From assembly GCA_022578965.1 (NCBI GenBank), contig MU400511.1, forward strand, positions 1 through 64,000: a stretch of DNA of 64,000 nt, given 5' to 3'. The position numbers and the translations under genes are program-made. Positions 33,352-47,041 of the stretch are shown piece after piece (position 1 is the first letter of the stretch; each line of letters opens with the position of its first letter). Origin of the DNA: Xylaria sp. FL1777. Lineage: Eukaryota; Ascomycota; Sordariomycetes; Xylariales; Xylariaceae. Below the pieces are notes generated by a model. That model searched no databases, had not been told where the DNA came from, and saw nothing but the letters and a program-made list of their open reading frames with translations.

Positions 33352-35441
33352 ATGCGGAGCTCTGCGATTGTTGCGGGACTTCTGTCCGTAGCCGCCGTGG
33401 CGCAAGCACGAAGCTGGCAGCATGTCGGCAAGAAGCAGAACAAACAAGTGCGCAGTGAGGTCAATGTCTTAAACCACTACCTCGCCACGCGTGCGGTGCC
33501 CGATGCCAGGTTCCTGAATGATAATACGACCAGTAAGACTTATTAATTGATCTTGCCTCTTGCATATCAGACACCGATTGTTCGGACTGACAACTGTCTT
33601 ACAGAATTCGCCGTCAATGGAACTGGTGTTCCCGACGTAGACTTTGACGTCGGCGAGTCGTACGCGGGGTACCTCCCCATTAGCGATGACCCAAACGACG
33701 AGAACGAGCTATTCTTCTGGTTCTTTGCCAATAGCGAGGGCTCGGACGCCAAAGAGATTATGATATGGCTCAACGGAGGTGTGAGTGCTTCCTCGCTAAA
33801 CCTGTCGGGACGAGTGTCAACCGAATTCCTCGACTAACACATCTTGTAGCCTGGTTGCTCTTCGTTCGAAGGTTTAATTCAGGAGAACGGCCCCTTCAAC
33901 TGGCAGTATGGTACTTACAAGCCTGTACCTAACCCCTGGGCTTGGACTCGGTTGATCAACACTGTTTGGATTGAGCAGCCTATCGGTACCGGTTTCTCGC
34001 GCGGTAAGGTGACTGCGACAAGCGAGGAGGACGTAGCAGCCCAAATGCTGGGCTTCTGGAAGAACTTCGTCGAGACCTTTTCTCTGCAAGGGTACAAGGT
34101 CTACATTGCCGGCGAAAGCTATGCCGGCCTGTATTGCCCCTATATTGCGTCGGCCATGCTGGATGCGAATGACACGACATACTATGATCTCTCAGGTCTA
34201 ATGATCTGTAAGTTACTCCCAGAATCAAGTCCATCCCGTTTGAGCCGCTTGTGGAGGCAAAAATCTCCCGTTATGGCAACGCCTGTATCACTGGAGCATG
34301 CAGAACTCCTGAAACCTGTGCGGTTTTACCTGAAAGAGGACTTGCTGACTCCAGTGAAGACGACCCTGTCATTGGGAACGATATCGTTCAAGATGCCACA
34401 ACCACCGTGCCCTTCGTCGACTACCACCGCAATTTAATGCCGTTCAATAACAGCTTCAGCCAGCATATTCACGATCTCCACGAGTCTTGCGGCTTCGCTG
34501 CATATCAGGATAAATACCTCACTTATCCACCACCGGGCCCGCAGCCGACCAACCTCACCGAAACCGTGAGCGACGAATGCGCCGGCGTTTGGGAGCTAGT
34601 CGCGGACAATGCGCTCAGCATCAACCCGTGCTTCGACATCTACCAAGTTGCGACGACATGCCCTCTTCTCTGGGACGTGTTGGGCTTCCCTGGCTCTTTC
34701 CCGTACAGCCCAGCGGGATCCGGCCCAATCTACTTCGACCGCGAAGACGTCAAGCGCGCAATCCACGCCGACACCAACTACACCTGGGAGGCCTGTTCCT
34801 CAGACGACGTGTTCGTTAACGGCACGGACACTTCGGACCCGTCGATATTCCGCGTCTTGCCGCACGTCATCGACGCGACGAAGAACGTTATCATCGGCCA
34901 CGGCACATTGGACATGATCCTCCTCCCCAACGGCACGCTCCTTAGCATCCAGAACATGACATGGGGCGGCAAGCTGGGATTCCAGAGCCCGCCTATCGAG
35001 CCCTTCTTCGTACCCTACCACAAAGACTCCACCCCCAGCGACATCTACGCCGAGACTGACGCGACCGTCCTCGCTTCCATTACGGGCGCCGGCATCATGG
35101 GAGCCGCCCACACGGAACGCGGCCTGACCTACGTCGGCATCGACCTCTCCGGACACATGGTGCCGCAGTACGCGCCGAGCGCGTCCTTCCGCCACCTCGA
35201 GTTCCTCCTCGGCCGCGTTGACAGCTTGAGTTCCACCCAGGCCTTCTCCATCGAGAGCAACGTCACCCAGCCCGCGGCCAATACCCTCGGCAACGGTACC
35301 GGGCCCGCGACGTTTTCGTCCGAGTCTAGCAACGCTACTAGCGACAGCTCGACACCTGGCGGGAGCGCTGCATCGTCTTTGAATGTGGCGGGGTCTCTGG
35401 TCGTTTGTGCCGTGGTCTTTGCTGCTATGATGAATTTGTGA
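33352..35441 (+). CDS. GPI-anchored serine carboxypeptidase (peptidase S10)
   Basis: Four exons, 33352-33532, 33605-33780, 33850-34207 and 34360-35441, give 598 residues; the join at 34207/34360 restores MIYDPVIGND. The signal peptide is residues 1-19. Substrate-binding WLNGGPGCSS spans the exon 2/3 junction; the triad is Ser209 (GESYAG), Asp423 (GTLDMIL) and His504 (SGHMVPQ). Many N-x-S/T sites suggest heavy glycosylation. A Ser/Thr/Asn-rich spacer (about 545-580) precedes a hydrophobic tail, indicating GPI anchoring, as in S1-type carboxypeptidases of other moulds. It removes C-terminal residues from peptides outside the cell or at its surface. The third intron (152 nt) is longer than the rest. 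Confidence 0.92.
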
Positions 35442-37485
35442 TGGGTTGAGACCCTGTAGCGGAATTACCTTGCGGTCCTTAGGATCAAGATAGTTTGCTA
35501 GCGCTGAATTGACTCTTGTCATCCTAACTGCGTCGCTTGGATAATGTATTGGTGATTTTTGCTGCATAGGTAGGTATGCAGGGATCCGATGACAGTGGTG
35601 GCATACAGGGAAGACCTTACCTGCAATGAAAGTTAAATTTGATAGTAGGTAGTCAAAACTGACAACGTGTTCAAGTCGACTTCGCTAGCTTTACTCCACA
35701 GCTCTCTGAAAATCAATGTTCAAAGTACCAATATGAATTGCCTATGGAGCAACGTCTTGCTCTACCCACAGGACAAAGACAAATAACAAAATCTCCTTAA
35801 CATTTTCTTGGATTTCTTCGCTAATGCTATTTCCGCTATTGGTATATTGGCGAAGACAACATCTAGCATTAAATCATCCAAAGCTGGACAGCATCGGGTC
35901 AAAAAATAATATCTAACAGCGCCCGGTGGGTAAAAATTCTACTATTCACACTCGATATCTCAAGTTCCCTGGGTAGCTGACCGGCGAATTCAACTCCTTG
36001 ACTTATAGTGATTAGATGTTCTGCGCCTGGAAACATAACACCTTGCCTTTAACATAACCCAGATAGAGAAGCTTCGCATACTTACTAGTGCTACACATCA
36101 TGGACAAGAATGTACGCTGATCCCGCCATAATTTATATGAAACTATACATCATAGGAGCAAAGTAGGTACCTAACCAAGCAACGAGTTGAATATGTGCCT
36201 CGCCTGTCTCGTCCCTATCCCTCCATTCCTCCTCCGTGATACGCCGTATCATGTCTTAATGCCGATTATGCTTGTTTGGTGCAGTGCTGTATAATAGAGA
36301 CAGAAACGTAGAACCTCCCTGGTGAATCATGTAAGCAGCGTCACATTGAGACGCTGCGGATAGATCCGACTTCACCTGAGCTAAAAAGTCTACGGCGTGT
36401 TTTATCGAATGGCTATTCCATGCAGCCAAGCTTCCCTTCACGACACGCCTGACTCACCGCTAGCTCGAAATGTTCTTCAGTCTTTTTCAACCCTCAATAT
36501 ATCGACTGTTGTTATTACACCTACCCCTTGGCTTTTGCTTCTTCTTCCCATCCTTCCCCAATTTTCTTTGTGTTTGTTGAGTGTGACCCAATCAGGCGAG
36601 ACTATCCATACTATACGACTGGTTACATTGTTGTTGGCTAGTGATGGAAAGAGTAGAATATACAAGGCGAAACCGTTTGTCTCTGTCTCTCTCTATTCGC
36701 TAAAATGAGTATTCATGGCACTTATACACTAGCTATCCAGTGGCTCAGAAGATACCACCCTAAGTATCTGCAATGATGGCGCTAGTTGTCAAATTCATAT
36801 ATGGGTGATCATCGTCAAGGTGTGTCCGAGGACAAGAAGGAAAGTAAAAAACAAGAGGGAAAATAGTCGTCTTAAACCACACTAAGGTCGCGTTCCGGTG
36901 TTATTTGGTGGTCTAGGCAGCTGCACTAGTTCCCGAGATCCCCACGGCCGCATCACTATATCACCAGACCAATTAGAGTCGTGAGACCCCTGAAACCCTT
37001 CCAGGAAGAGGAAACCTCTCCAGTGCACCTCCAAATTGTCTACAACCCCGCGGCGATCTGCAATTCGAACCACCTAACCTAAAGCAATTTCCTGCATGAC
37101 GACCATCCGCTACCACACCACTACCACTAACCGCTACCACTGCCACTGCCACTGCCTGCTTAGACCTACCTACCTACCTACCTACTACGACCTACCTACT
37201 GCGACGTACTACGTACATTACACTACCGACTTATCTGCCTACATACCTCTTACCTACCACCTCTGTCGCCTTCATGAACATCAACGCCTCCCGCACGCGG
37301 ACAAGTGCGTAAAATCTCCGATGAACAACCACGCACCCAGTCCAGCACTGCAATCCACTTCGACCGTCCGTATTGCACCTGGCCACTGAGTAGACCTTGG
37401 GCCCTGACTGACCAGCTTCTCTTGTCTCTCCAGGACAGCTGAGACTGCTCCGAGTGCTCTCGAACCAACGCCGGTAGCGGTGGCC
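35442..37485. other. 2-kb intergenic region upstream of sepH
   Basis: No supported gene. Frames at 36397-36708 and 36882-37073 are short and featureless. From about 37100 the sequence becomes simple: TACCAC/TGCCAC units (37110-37157) then (CCTA)n at 37163-37185, ending in a TACTACGTAC palindrome. This is probably the 5' leader or promoter of the kinase gene. Confidence 0.5.
37110..37185. repeat. simple repeats ahead of the sepH gene
   Basis: Imperfect ACCACT/TGCCAC hexamers are followed by about five copies of CCTA (37163-37185). They lie about 300 bp upstream of the kinase ATG, so they could sit in the 5' leader. Confidence 0.6.
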
Positions 37486-40400
37486 ATGGCGCCAAGTTCG
37501 CCGCACAAGCCACCGCCTTCCGATGGTGGCCCCTCTTCCGGCGGCGAGCGTCAATACCATGCGGCGAATGGGAGGCCGAGCATAGTGGCCGCACGACACG
37601 ACCGGACCCCCAATACGCCCAGGAAGGAGAGCAATGGCCGCGAGAGGGCCTTGCAGGACCCCGGCCTGAAAGATTACGTACGTGTACATGCTATTGTGTT
37701 GCCGAGCGGGGGGAGGGGGAACATTTGGCTGGCCGACACCGAGGCTGACTGAACGTGGCGCGCAGCGATTGGGGGAGTGCATAGGCAAGGGGGCCTTCGG
37801 TGCCGTATATAAAGCTTTCAACTGGGGCACTGGTGAAGCCGTTGCTGTCAAGCAGATCAAGCTGGTTAATCTCCCTAAGAGCGAGCTGCGCATGATCGAG
37901 GTAAGCGTGGAAATATATAGACCAGGTCGGGCTACCACGCTAATGATGGACAGGCTGAAATCGATCTCCTCAAGAACCTGCACGTGAGTAGAGCGGCTGC
38001 CTTTAGCTGGATTTCAACATACCCGGCGATATTGACGATTCATAGCACGACAACATCGTCAAGTATATCGGGTTTGTGAAGTCAGCCGATTGTCTGAATA
38101 TCATTCTCGAGTATGTGATGTGTGCTTGTACAGGCCCAATGATCTACGCTCATATGTTATAGATACTGCGAGAACGGTTCGCTTCACTCCATATGCAAAG
38201 CTTACGGGAAATTTCCAGAGAACCTCGTCGGTGTCTACATGACTCAAGTGCTTCAGGGCCTGCAGTATTTGCATGACCAAGGTGTTATTCATCGAGATAT
38301 CAAAGGAGCCAATATCCTCACGACTAAAGATGGGAAAGTTAAGCTTGCTGACTTCGGCGTCTCAACCAGCACATTGGCTGGGCCCGATAAGGAGGCCCAG
38401 GTTGTTGGTACCCCTTACTGGATGGCCCCGGAAATTATTGAGCTCTCAGGTGCTACTCCAGCTTCAGATATTTGGAGTTTAGGCTGTACGGTCATCGAGT
38501 TGCTCTCCGGAAAACCTCCATATCACCATCTCCAGGCTATGCCTGCTCTTTTCGCCATTGTCAACGATGACCATCCTCCACTGCCCGAGGGTGTGTCCTC
38601 GGTCAGTCACCTCGTGTTCCTTGTTTACTTCTAGGAACTACACTGATGCCGCAATAGGCCGCCCGCGACTTTTTAATGCAATGCTTCCAGAAAGACCCGA
38701 ATCTTCGAGTATCAGCACGGAAATTGCTGAAGCACAACTGGATCGTAGGCTGTAGAAGGAGCGACGCGCCTGTATCAAAGACACCGGGTGATTTCAGCCA
38801 GGCCGTTGAAGAAGTCAAGCAATGGAACAAAGCCCTCACCTCATCTGACAGTAATCTTCGGGCATCTGCAGGTTCAGATTCCAGCGGACCTTCACAATAC
38901 GGCCAACAAAACCCGCGTTTCGTATCTCACGAGCAAATCAGATCTAACTTGCCGACCCTGGCCAAGGGTCCATTCACACTAGCGAAGTCAAGACCGACAG
39001 CGGAGGACTTCCGATCACCCGAACTTGCTGGTAGGTTTGAGTAAAGACTGCGGATGCTTGTCGCGAATTACACTAATTCGATCATAAGATGACGATAATT
39101 GGGACAATGACTTTGCGACAGCAATATCACCGGCCGCCTTGCAGCTTCCGCACATCAAGCCACACGACCACTTCGGCGGTCTATTATCTGCTGACCGTTT
39201 GAAGGCTTTCGCGTCGATCGACAATCCACGCGACATATCCAATAACTGGGACCTGGATCATCATGGCGGTGAGCTAATGACGATGAAGAAAATACCCCCA
39301 ATCCAGGATGAAGATCCTCTGGAAAAGACAATTAGGCCAAATTGGAAAATCGCAGCAAAACCCGAGAGAAACGATGAGCCGACTAGACCACGCACAGCTA
39401 GGACATCGCCTCGGAAACGATCGGCTAGCAGCCATCACAGGCAGCATGCTCGGGCAAAGAGCAGCGCGAGCAACAAGTTCGAGCTACCATCACACCCCGA
39501 TATGGCGTATAGGGAACAACCAGTTGAGGATTATTCAGACCTTTTTACTGATAATGACGGAGTACTTAACCAGAGGCTAGGTTTGAAGAAGGTATGTTCA
39601 TGCTACGGACTTATTTGCTTGTGTAGTAGGACTTACCGCTTGAGCTGCAGCCCGATGCCCCCCAGCTGTTTCACCCTTCGGATCTTACTAGTTTGCCACG
39701 CTTGACGCAATCACCTGAGGCGGGCAGTACTCGGCGAAAACCGACATCGCGCCCCTCAGTTCTTCCTGGTCGACCATTCCACAGATCTAAGTCGTCGATT
39801 GAGATACAAAAATTCGCCGAAAATGACGAAGAGGACTTTTCAGATATATTCGGCCCAAGTGAGAAATTCACGGAAAAGGCCGAAAGCGATGGAGGATCCG
39901 AAGACGGGAATCTAATGGTCGTGTCGCGCTTATCGAACAGTTCCTGGCTAGGGGATGATGAGGATGAGGATGACCCTTTTGCTTCCATGGATCCGGGTTG
40001 GGACGAGATGGATCTCGAAGCCAATATTGCGCGAGATCGCCACGCCCGGCTAGCCGAAAGAGTCGAGGAGTTAGTCCGCTCTCTGAAATCAACTGATAAC
40101 GAAGAAAAACTCTTGGAGTTGTCTGGGAGTCTCGTAAGTATCCTCCTGGGGCCCCAACTAATAGTTGCTAACTTTACCTAGCTTGAGCTGCTCTGGGAGA
40201 GCGGTGAAGTCAAAGATTTGATTATTAGCGCACATGGTTTGCTTCCTATCCTAGAAATCCTAGAACCATGCACAGTCAAGAGCCGGCAGCACATGATTTT
40301 ACAACTACTTAAAGTCGTCAATACGGTTCGTGATGTCACTTTCGTATATCGTCTAGGTCCCTTTTTACTAAAAGTGGTGCAGATTATACTGGACGACGTT

Positions 40401-42480
40401 GAACTCCAAGAGAATCTTTGCTTTGTTGGTGGCATTCCAATTATTACCAAATTTGCAGCGCGCCAGTACTCGAACGAGATACGATTAGAGGCTGCTGCTT
40501 TTGTCAGGCAAATGTACCAAACGTCTACGTTAACACTACAGATGTTTGTTAGTGCTGGTGGTCTCAATGTGTTAGTTGAGTTCTTAGATGAGGATTACGA
40601 TAGCGCTCGTGATCTGGTGTTGATTGGTGTCAACGGCATATGGAATGTTTTTGAGCTCCAGGTACGAGCTTCATCCCCAAGTTCAGCCTTAGCCAGCAGC
40701 TAACACGTAGCGTAGGGGCCGACTCCCAAAAACGACTTCTGTCGCATATTTTCAAGGAGCAAAATTCTTGATCCTTTAGCCTTGGTGTTGCATAGAGTTC
40801 TAGATGAGGATGTTGAGACTGATCTTACAGAATTGATAGAAGGAAGAATAGTGAACATATTCTATCTCTTCTCTCAAGCCGAGAACTATGTCAAAGAGGT
40901 GGTAGCCGATCGGCAAGTTCTAAAGAGTAAGTTTATCATGATATCACTACGGCATTTATAGCTCACTGTCTGGTAGGTGTATTGAAAGACCTTCGACGTA
41001 TGACCCCTTCTCATCAGATCACCATGTTGAAGTTTATCAAAAACCTCTCCATGTTATCAACAACACTCGACACCCTTCATTCAGCTGATGCGATTGATCT
41101 ACTCATTGAACTCCTAAGCAGTAGCATGAAGAATGGCCACCCCCACTTTCGTGAAATCTCGAACCAGGTTCTCAATACAATGTTCAATCTCTGTCGATTG
41201 AGTAAGGATCGCCAAGAGTATGCGGCCGTTAATGGAATCATCCCTATCTTACTCAAGATCATGAAGACCGACCGGCCACCCAAAGAATTTGCCCTACCAA
41301 TTTTGTGTGACATGGCTCATTCGGGTAGCAAAGGTCGCAGGTACTTATGGCAGAATAAGGGCTTAGATTTTTATATATCTCTTCTTGCAGATCAATATTG
41401 GCAAGTCACTGCGCTTGACGCTATATTTGTCTGGTAAGTTTTATCCCCATTTCATTAATTAAACAGCTGCGCTAAGCCAAGTCCAGGTTACAAGAAGAAA
41501 CAGCAAAAGTGGAGGGTCATTTATTGAATGGCAAGTTCACTGACGCAATTGTGTCGTGTTTTGATAATCCTAAGATCAATGCATTTGACCCCAACCTCTT
41601 GGAACCACTTCTAAAGCTGCTTCGCCTCTCGCCATCAGTAGCGGCGTCACTAGCGAAGCCTGATATGTACTCGGGGGTTGCTCAGCGGCTTTCACACAAG
41701 AAAGCGGTAGTGCGGCTTAATCTTCTTCGCCTTGTACGAAACGTTCTGGAAGCAGGAGAAAGTGAAATCGTAATAGATCCCCGGGAAAGGCAACTCAAAT
41801 CTCTCCTGGATGCGGTTCGAGTTCTTGCAGAGAAAGATTCCGCCTTGCTCGTCCGTAATCTTGCATCTGATCTCATTATCTCACACATCGATGGGAGTTC
41901 GGATCAGCCCGTTTCGGCGACGTCGACATCTGCGTCAGCTACGAATTATTCTCGCCCAGGCTCGAGACGGCTTTACACCCCACCCTCTCTTCACTCGGCA
42001 CCGTCTATTCCTCAAACGCCCACTCACGCTTCTCGGCACCCCCAATCTCCCGCCTACATCGAAATCGCGTCCAGTCCAAAGCGCACAGCCGTATCATTAA
42101 CTCATGAGCGGGATGCTGCCTTGCAACGACCAAGAAGTAGAGATGGCGGCTCGGGTATTCCCGTCAGCTCAATTCCCCGTCGAGTTAGCGGTGACACACA
42201 GTCTGGCATGGGCACCCCTATCAGAAGCAAGAACAGAGTATCCCGGACCTCAGGGTTATACCCACGGCCCAGCTTAAGCTCATTAACAACCTCTCGTAGC
42301 GAGAGCGAATCCTCCAACAAAGAAAATATTACAGGTTCTAGCGGCCGTAGCGCTCGGTATTCGACCAGGCACTCGCCGCCGGCGACAACGGGTGGCGCCG
42401 AGAGCGATGTTCCGTCTTTCCCGGCAAAGCAGAGACGAAGCCGAGCACCAAGTGATGGGAAGAGTAAATGGAGTGCGTAG
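37486..42480 (+). CDS. sepH: SepH/Cdc7-type septation protein kinase
   Basis: Twelve exons keep one frame: 37486-37677, 37766-37900, 37954-37983, 38046-38110, 38163-38601, 38658-39030, 39089-39591, 39651-40133, 40182-40661, 40716-40926, 40977-41433, 41487-42480 (1453 residues). The kinase domain (about 65-330) is complete: GKGAFGAV (71-78), Lys93, HRD (184-186), DFG (204-206), GTPYWMAPE (223-231). A disordered linker, an acidic segment near [20 protein letters not shown] and a large ARM/HEAT-like helical region follow, then a Ser/Arg-rich tail. This order is that of the fungal septation initiation network kinase, which triggers actin-ring assembly and septum formation. The intron after exon 5 uses a GTCAGT donor. 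Confidence 0.95.
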
Positions 42481-44734
42481 TGGCGCTTCTTGATGTGAGG
42501 AAGGTTTATGGTGCTTCGTCAAAGTGATAGTCGGTCGATCATTTGACGAGATTATTCCCAAAAGCATAGAGAGCGGGTCTCGCTTTCCCCAGCACACCAC
42601 ATGGTTTACACGGCGTCTATATAAGGGATTATACATGACGTTATGAAATGGGAAAGTTGCTTTGTCTTCGAATATTCAACGTACTCTTGCATTATATTTC
42701 AACCGCGCGATGGGATTGCTGTGTAAGAAACTGCAAGAATGCCGTAGCCCTCATAAAAGTTAGAAGTGCTTAGAATCTGCAACTTCGCAATTGTGGAAAA
42801 TAGCCGCGCGTTTACTTCGCTAAGACTACTAAGAACCTATGGAGGTGTGACATTATAGGATGAATGATTGTATGTGAACGCGTGCTATTGAACCCAAATA
42901 GTATATGATTGTTAAAAGCTCCCTTACAGAGTTATGTAAGTATAAATAAGGTCCCGGATTACTGAAAGTGGCCAAGGATCTTAAGGCCTAAAAGAATGAC
43001 CCCATTGAAATGGACCCCTAATTCCACGGCCCTCGTCATAGTAGCCTATTCGCCTAACTTCCCGTATTTGGGGAAGGACCTAGATATACTAAACCAAAGG
43101 ACTCGCGATACTATCCGAGATCATAGCGTAACAGCCAGCGCGTGCGAATAACGCCGGTTCTGTAAGGTCGACCAATTAGTACTCGATTAGCTTTATACCG
43201 TACAAGTCGGTCTTTAGGAAATCGTCTGAAACGTCAACGTCCTTTATCTTAGAAATGAGATAAATGGCTATAATATTGAATCTGCGTATGCGGTGACAGA
43301 CTATATCGATCGATTCTACTGGTTCGCTAGAGTTAATGGGTTATTACCGCAACTACACTATGCGCTGTGCCGAGGTATTTAAGAGCCCGTCAGCTTGTCT
43401 AGGCCCATCAGACCTGTTTTTGTGGTTGGCGTTAAAATGATGGCGGGTTTGGAAATAGATCTTTTCCAGGTTTCGAACTGGACTTCCTAGAGATTTCCTA
43501 GATCTTCAACGGAATCTTACAATTCCGTCGGGATGAGGCAGAGTCAGTGGAATTATATTACTATCATAACTTCGACGAAAGTGGCAAGATCGTATCTCAC
43601 AAGTCTGAAGGTGGGATTAACTTTGCGGATCGTGATAAATCCTCGAGAGAACATTTAACCCGTCGGTCTTTTAATTTCCTTTTGTTTTTCTCAGAGCAAG
43701 TTATCAGTGACTATATGTAGCTGGTAAGACTCGGCCCATCGACTAAAGCACCGCCCATAGCTGTGATATGCTAATATTAATGAAAAGGTAAGAGATATTA
43801 TATCCATCAGCATTGCAGGCCTACTGTATGAGCCTCCTAGCCCTGCATGAAGCACCTAAACTTGTCCATGATTAAGTAAAAGGAAATCATCGTTCGTTAC
43901 AGTAAATATGATGCACTAGTGCAATTAACAACGGGCTTCTAAAGCCTAGATCTAAGTGGTATGGAGAGATTGTTGATTACGTGCATATAATTGCGTAGGC
44001 CGCGGTAAAACGTTACCCAACCACGCGCTATTACGGGGCTCCCACCGGAACCGGAGCGGTCCAACAGCATCCCCCGGGCCTATTTCCACAATCCCCGGGA
44101 TTCCGTCACTATGAGTTTATAGTAATATGTATTTGAAGTTGTACAAGCAAGTTCAATTTCGGCATATACAAAATTATATCCTACTTAAACTAAACCCATA
44201 CTTAACATGGCGTGATTCAGTGCACCTAAACAAACACTGATATTCATGCTATTGCGCAATATCAGGTGAAACCCCAAACGTAAGTAGATACAGGATGGGA
44301 AACCTATCGTACCTATGAGGTACGAGAATGTCACCATTGTCACGACCCCGCTCACGGAGGGAGGGGGCAGGTGTCTTAGACGTCAACGCACGCTTACAAA
44401 TAGCCTGAACGAAATCTAGACACTCTACAATGACTCGGATATCTCATAGGCGCGTAACTCCAACCTTCTAATCATTGATTCACCAGTAATATTCTAGATA
44501 TACCAATATTCGACTCTGTATAATATTGGTAAGCTGGACCATCTGGAGTCCCACATACCTCGGTAAGTTTGAATTCGATATCCACGCTGCAACTCTTGCG
44601 TACACTATATAGCCTCATTACTATCGACTAGGAATGTTGCGTAGTCTGCATCGAGCAAGATAGATCTTACTCTTTGTGATAAATATATTTATTCTTTGTC
44701 TTTCGTGATCAATTATCATTCCAAACACACAGAG
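42481..44734. other. 2.3-kb gene-free stretch
   Basis: Stops are dense in all frames. It is AT-leaning with short inverted motifs (for example near 43490-43535) but no transposon protein or terminal repeat was recognised. It may be an old degraded element. Confidence 0.5.
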
Positions 44735-45992
44735 ATGGCGTCTGCATCGCTCGAAACCCAGTCTATTTTTGACGTTAAGGGACTTGTTGTAGTTGTGACC
44801 GGGGGTGGAAGTGGTGAGTTTCTGTTCGCACCGTTGATTTGAATTTTGGTCAACTTATAGTATGGTCTTGTGGAATCAAATGAGATTAACCAAATAACAC
44901 AGGCATCGGACTCATGGCAGCTCAGGCCCTGGAAGCTAATGGTTCTATCGTTTACATAATCGGTCGCCGCAAGGAGAGTCTTGAGAAAGCCGCTGCTACT
45001 GCTGTATGTGTAAACTTTCAATTTTCCTGATCAAGTAGAGAATGTTGCGAGACCTGTTCTCCTTGGACCTCGTTACTGAAACGGGGTCCCGGCATCATTC
45101 ATTCCAAAACCCCGTCCTTTTATGCTTCGCTGTCGATTGTATCACCTATTCACTAATTATACTCTTCTCCGTTACTAAACAACGTCATAGAAACACAACA
45201 ACATCCGCCCCATAGTCGGCGATGTGACGTCAAAATCATCCCTCGCAGCCGCTGCCACTGCCATAGGGAGTGAGACGGGCGGCTACGTCGACCTAGTAAT
45301 CGCGAACTCGGGAATCTCGGGCCCAGTGCTCAACGATCTACCCAAGGACGCAGACCTCGCAACACTTCACAACTACCTGGCCTCTTGGGATACCGCTGCA
45401 CTCGACCAGACACTTTCCACGAACGTCACGGGCGTGTTCAACACCACTGTTGCATTCCTACCCTTGCTAGATGCCGGGAACAAGCGCGAAGGACGGCCCA
45501 AGCAGCGCAGCCAAATCATTGCCACGGGCAGCATCGGAGCCTACAACCGCATCCCGCTGGCGGGTTACGCATACAACGCCTCCAAGGCGGCCGTCCATCA
45601 CATGATGAAGCAGTTTGCGACCAACCTCGCTCCGTATGGCATTCGAAGCAATGTGATTGCGCCGGGAAGTGAGTTTTAATGCATCCGCTCTTTCCATCGC
45701 TAATACTATTTCACCTTCGTCCATGTTGAATATAATGTGGGGATTAAGTCATGAATTGTGCTTTGCTAAAATACCCAATATAGTCTATCCAAGCGAGATG
45801 ACCGGAGATATTATAGCTGGAAGGTATGCCGATGGTTGGCCAAAGAGCGTGGTGCCGGAGCAGCGCGCCGGAGATAGAGAGGACATCGCTGGTGCCATCT
45901 TATTCCTCGCCAGCAAGGCTGGCGCGTATATCAACGGCAACGTGCTCGTGACGGACGGAGGCAGGCTAGGTGTCGTCCCTTCTTCGTACTAG
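44735..45992 (+). CDS. short-chain dehydrogenase/reductase
   Basis: Exons 44735-44813, 44903-45003, 45191-45668 and 45784-45992 give 288 residues, normal for a classical SDR. The nucleotide-binding loop TGGGSGIG (22-29) spans the first junction. NSG (99-101) replaces the usual NAG; Ser174, Tyr188 and Lys192 (YNASK) form the catalytic set, and PGIYPSEMT lies across the last junction. GRR at about 48-50 after the second strand favours NADPH. No signal peptide. The substrate is unknown and no pathway genes adjoin it, so it could serve general carbonyl reduction. Confidence 0.9.
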
Positions 45993-46346
45993 GGAACAAG
46001 CTACTTCGCTATCTAATATTCTGGTTGGAAGCATAGGCAATCAAGGAAAAATGCGAAGAAGCTAGTTCGTATTATCTGCTAGGTACCTAATAGACTTGGT
46101 AGAAGAGTAGAAGTAGCGACAACCTTAGGGGTTAAATGAAGTAATTATATGATAGCTTCCCAGGCTGTAACAATAAGGTGAACTTCACAAACAATATGGT
46201 GCAGTATACCAAATTGCTGGATTCCCCCTCCCTTATCCGCTTAGAACGATGCTGGCCACCAGAGGCAATACTTGGGACACCTGTCACTGTAATGCCCATG
46301 CGTATGTTGCGTCATTTTGGCAGCAGAACCGACTATCCATCCACGT
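45993..46346. other. short intergenic region between convergent genes
   Basis: 3' flanks only. Overlapping frames at 46178-46431 have no support. Confidence 0.45.
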
Positions 46347-46378
46347 TTACGTCAGCATATCTTTAACCATCGGAGAGG

Positions 46379-46414
<36 letters not shown>

Positions 46415-47041
46415 AGGAAGAGAGGAGGTAATCTTTGGGTTAATCACGACTATTTCAACGAGGGCTAGACTTACAATTGTAGCTCTTCTGCCATTTCGAG
46501 GACCAAAGCCATCCGCCATGGCCTCCGCATGCGTCTTGGACGCGCCTCTGCGCCTCTTCCATCTCGGCCGGAACCACGTGCTCAGTGTGGAAGTGCTTGC
46601 AGTTGCAGATCCATGCGCCTGTGAAACCTGTATTTTAGGCGAAGTCGAAAGATTAGTAAAAACAGGCATGAGGAGAGAAGAGGAGGGTAGAAGAGGAAGA
46701 ACAAGAAGCAAAATAATGAGCTAGAAAAATGCGAAGGTACCGTATGTTTCGCCGTGCCAACTTCCAGCGCCGATGTGTTTCTTTCTGCCCCAGGCCTGCA
46801 GCTTCAACGACGCGTTGGTGAACTCGCCGAAGTCTAACGGCCCATTGGGTAATTTTTCATTCCAGCAGCCGACACTCTTCACGGGTATGATGCCCGGTCC
46901 GGGACAGTTGGCGTTTGGGGAGTAGTCTGTTTCGTTGAAGGTGGGCGTTGGCGCTGCGATGGTGAATGCTAGTAGGCTTATAAGGACACTGAGCATGAAC
47001 ATGTTCCTCAGTCCATTAGTTAAGGAAATGCGTAAATCCAT
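46347..47041 (-). CDS. small secreted protein, probable 2-3 exons
   Basis: Exon 1 (47041-46741) starts with a signal peptide whose hydrophobic core is FMLSVLISLLAFTIAA. A 112-nt intron (46740-46629; GTACCT...ACAG) joins exon 2 (46627/46628 boundary to 46475), reading HGETYGGFTGAWICNCKHF. A second GTAAGT at 46474 implies another intron; splicing to 46360 gives the short end YMLT and 155 residues, while an AG just after the CA repeat would end the protein at once. The mature part has five cysteines, Trp-rich C-terminal segments, and no family I know. Size and export make it effector-like, but that is inference only. The last exon is uncertain. Confidence 0.6.
46382..46411. repeat. (TG)15 microsatellite
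   Basis: Fifteen uninterrupted TG units. On the minus strand this is (CA)15, placed inside the predicted second intron of the secreted-protein gene, close to its acceptor. Confidence 0.95.

Noticed and set aside
36990..37130. tRNA-like B box (GGTTCGAATT) on the minus strand
   Set aside because: No matching A box at the right distance and the putative acceptor stem does not pair beyond four bases.
42900..44600. Relic retrotransposon
   Set aside because: AT-leaning and gene-free, but no reverse transcriptase, integrase or long terminal repeat could be recognised.
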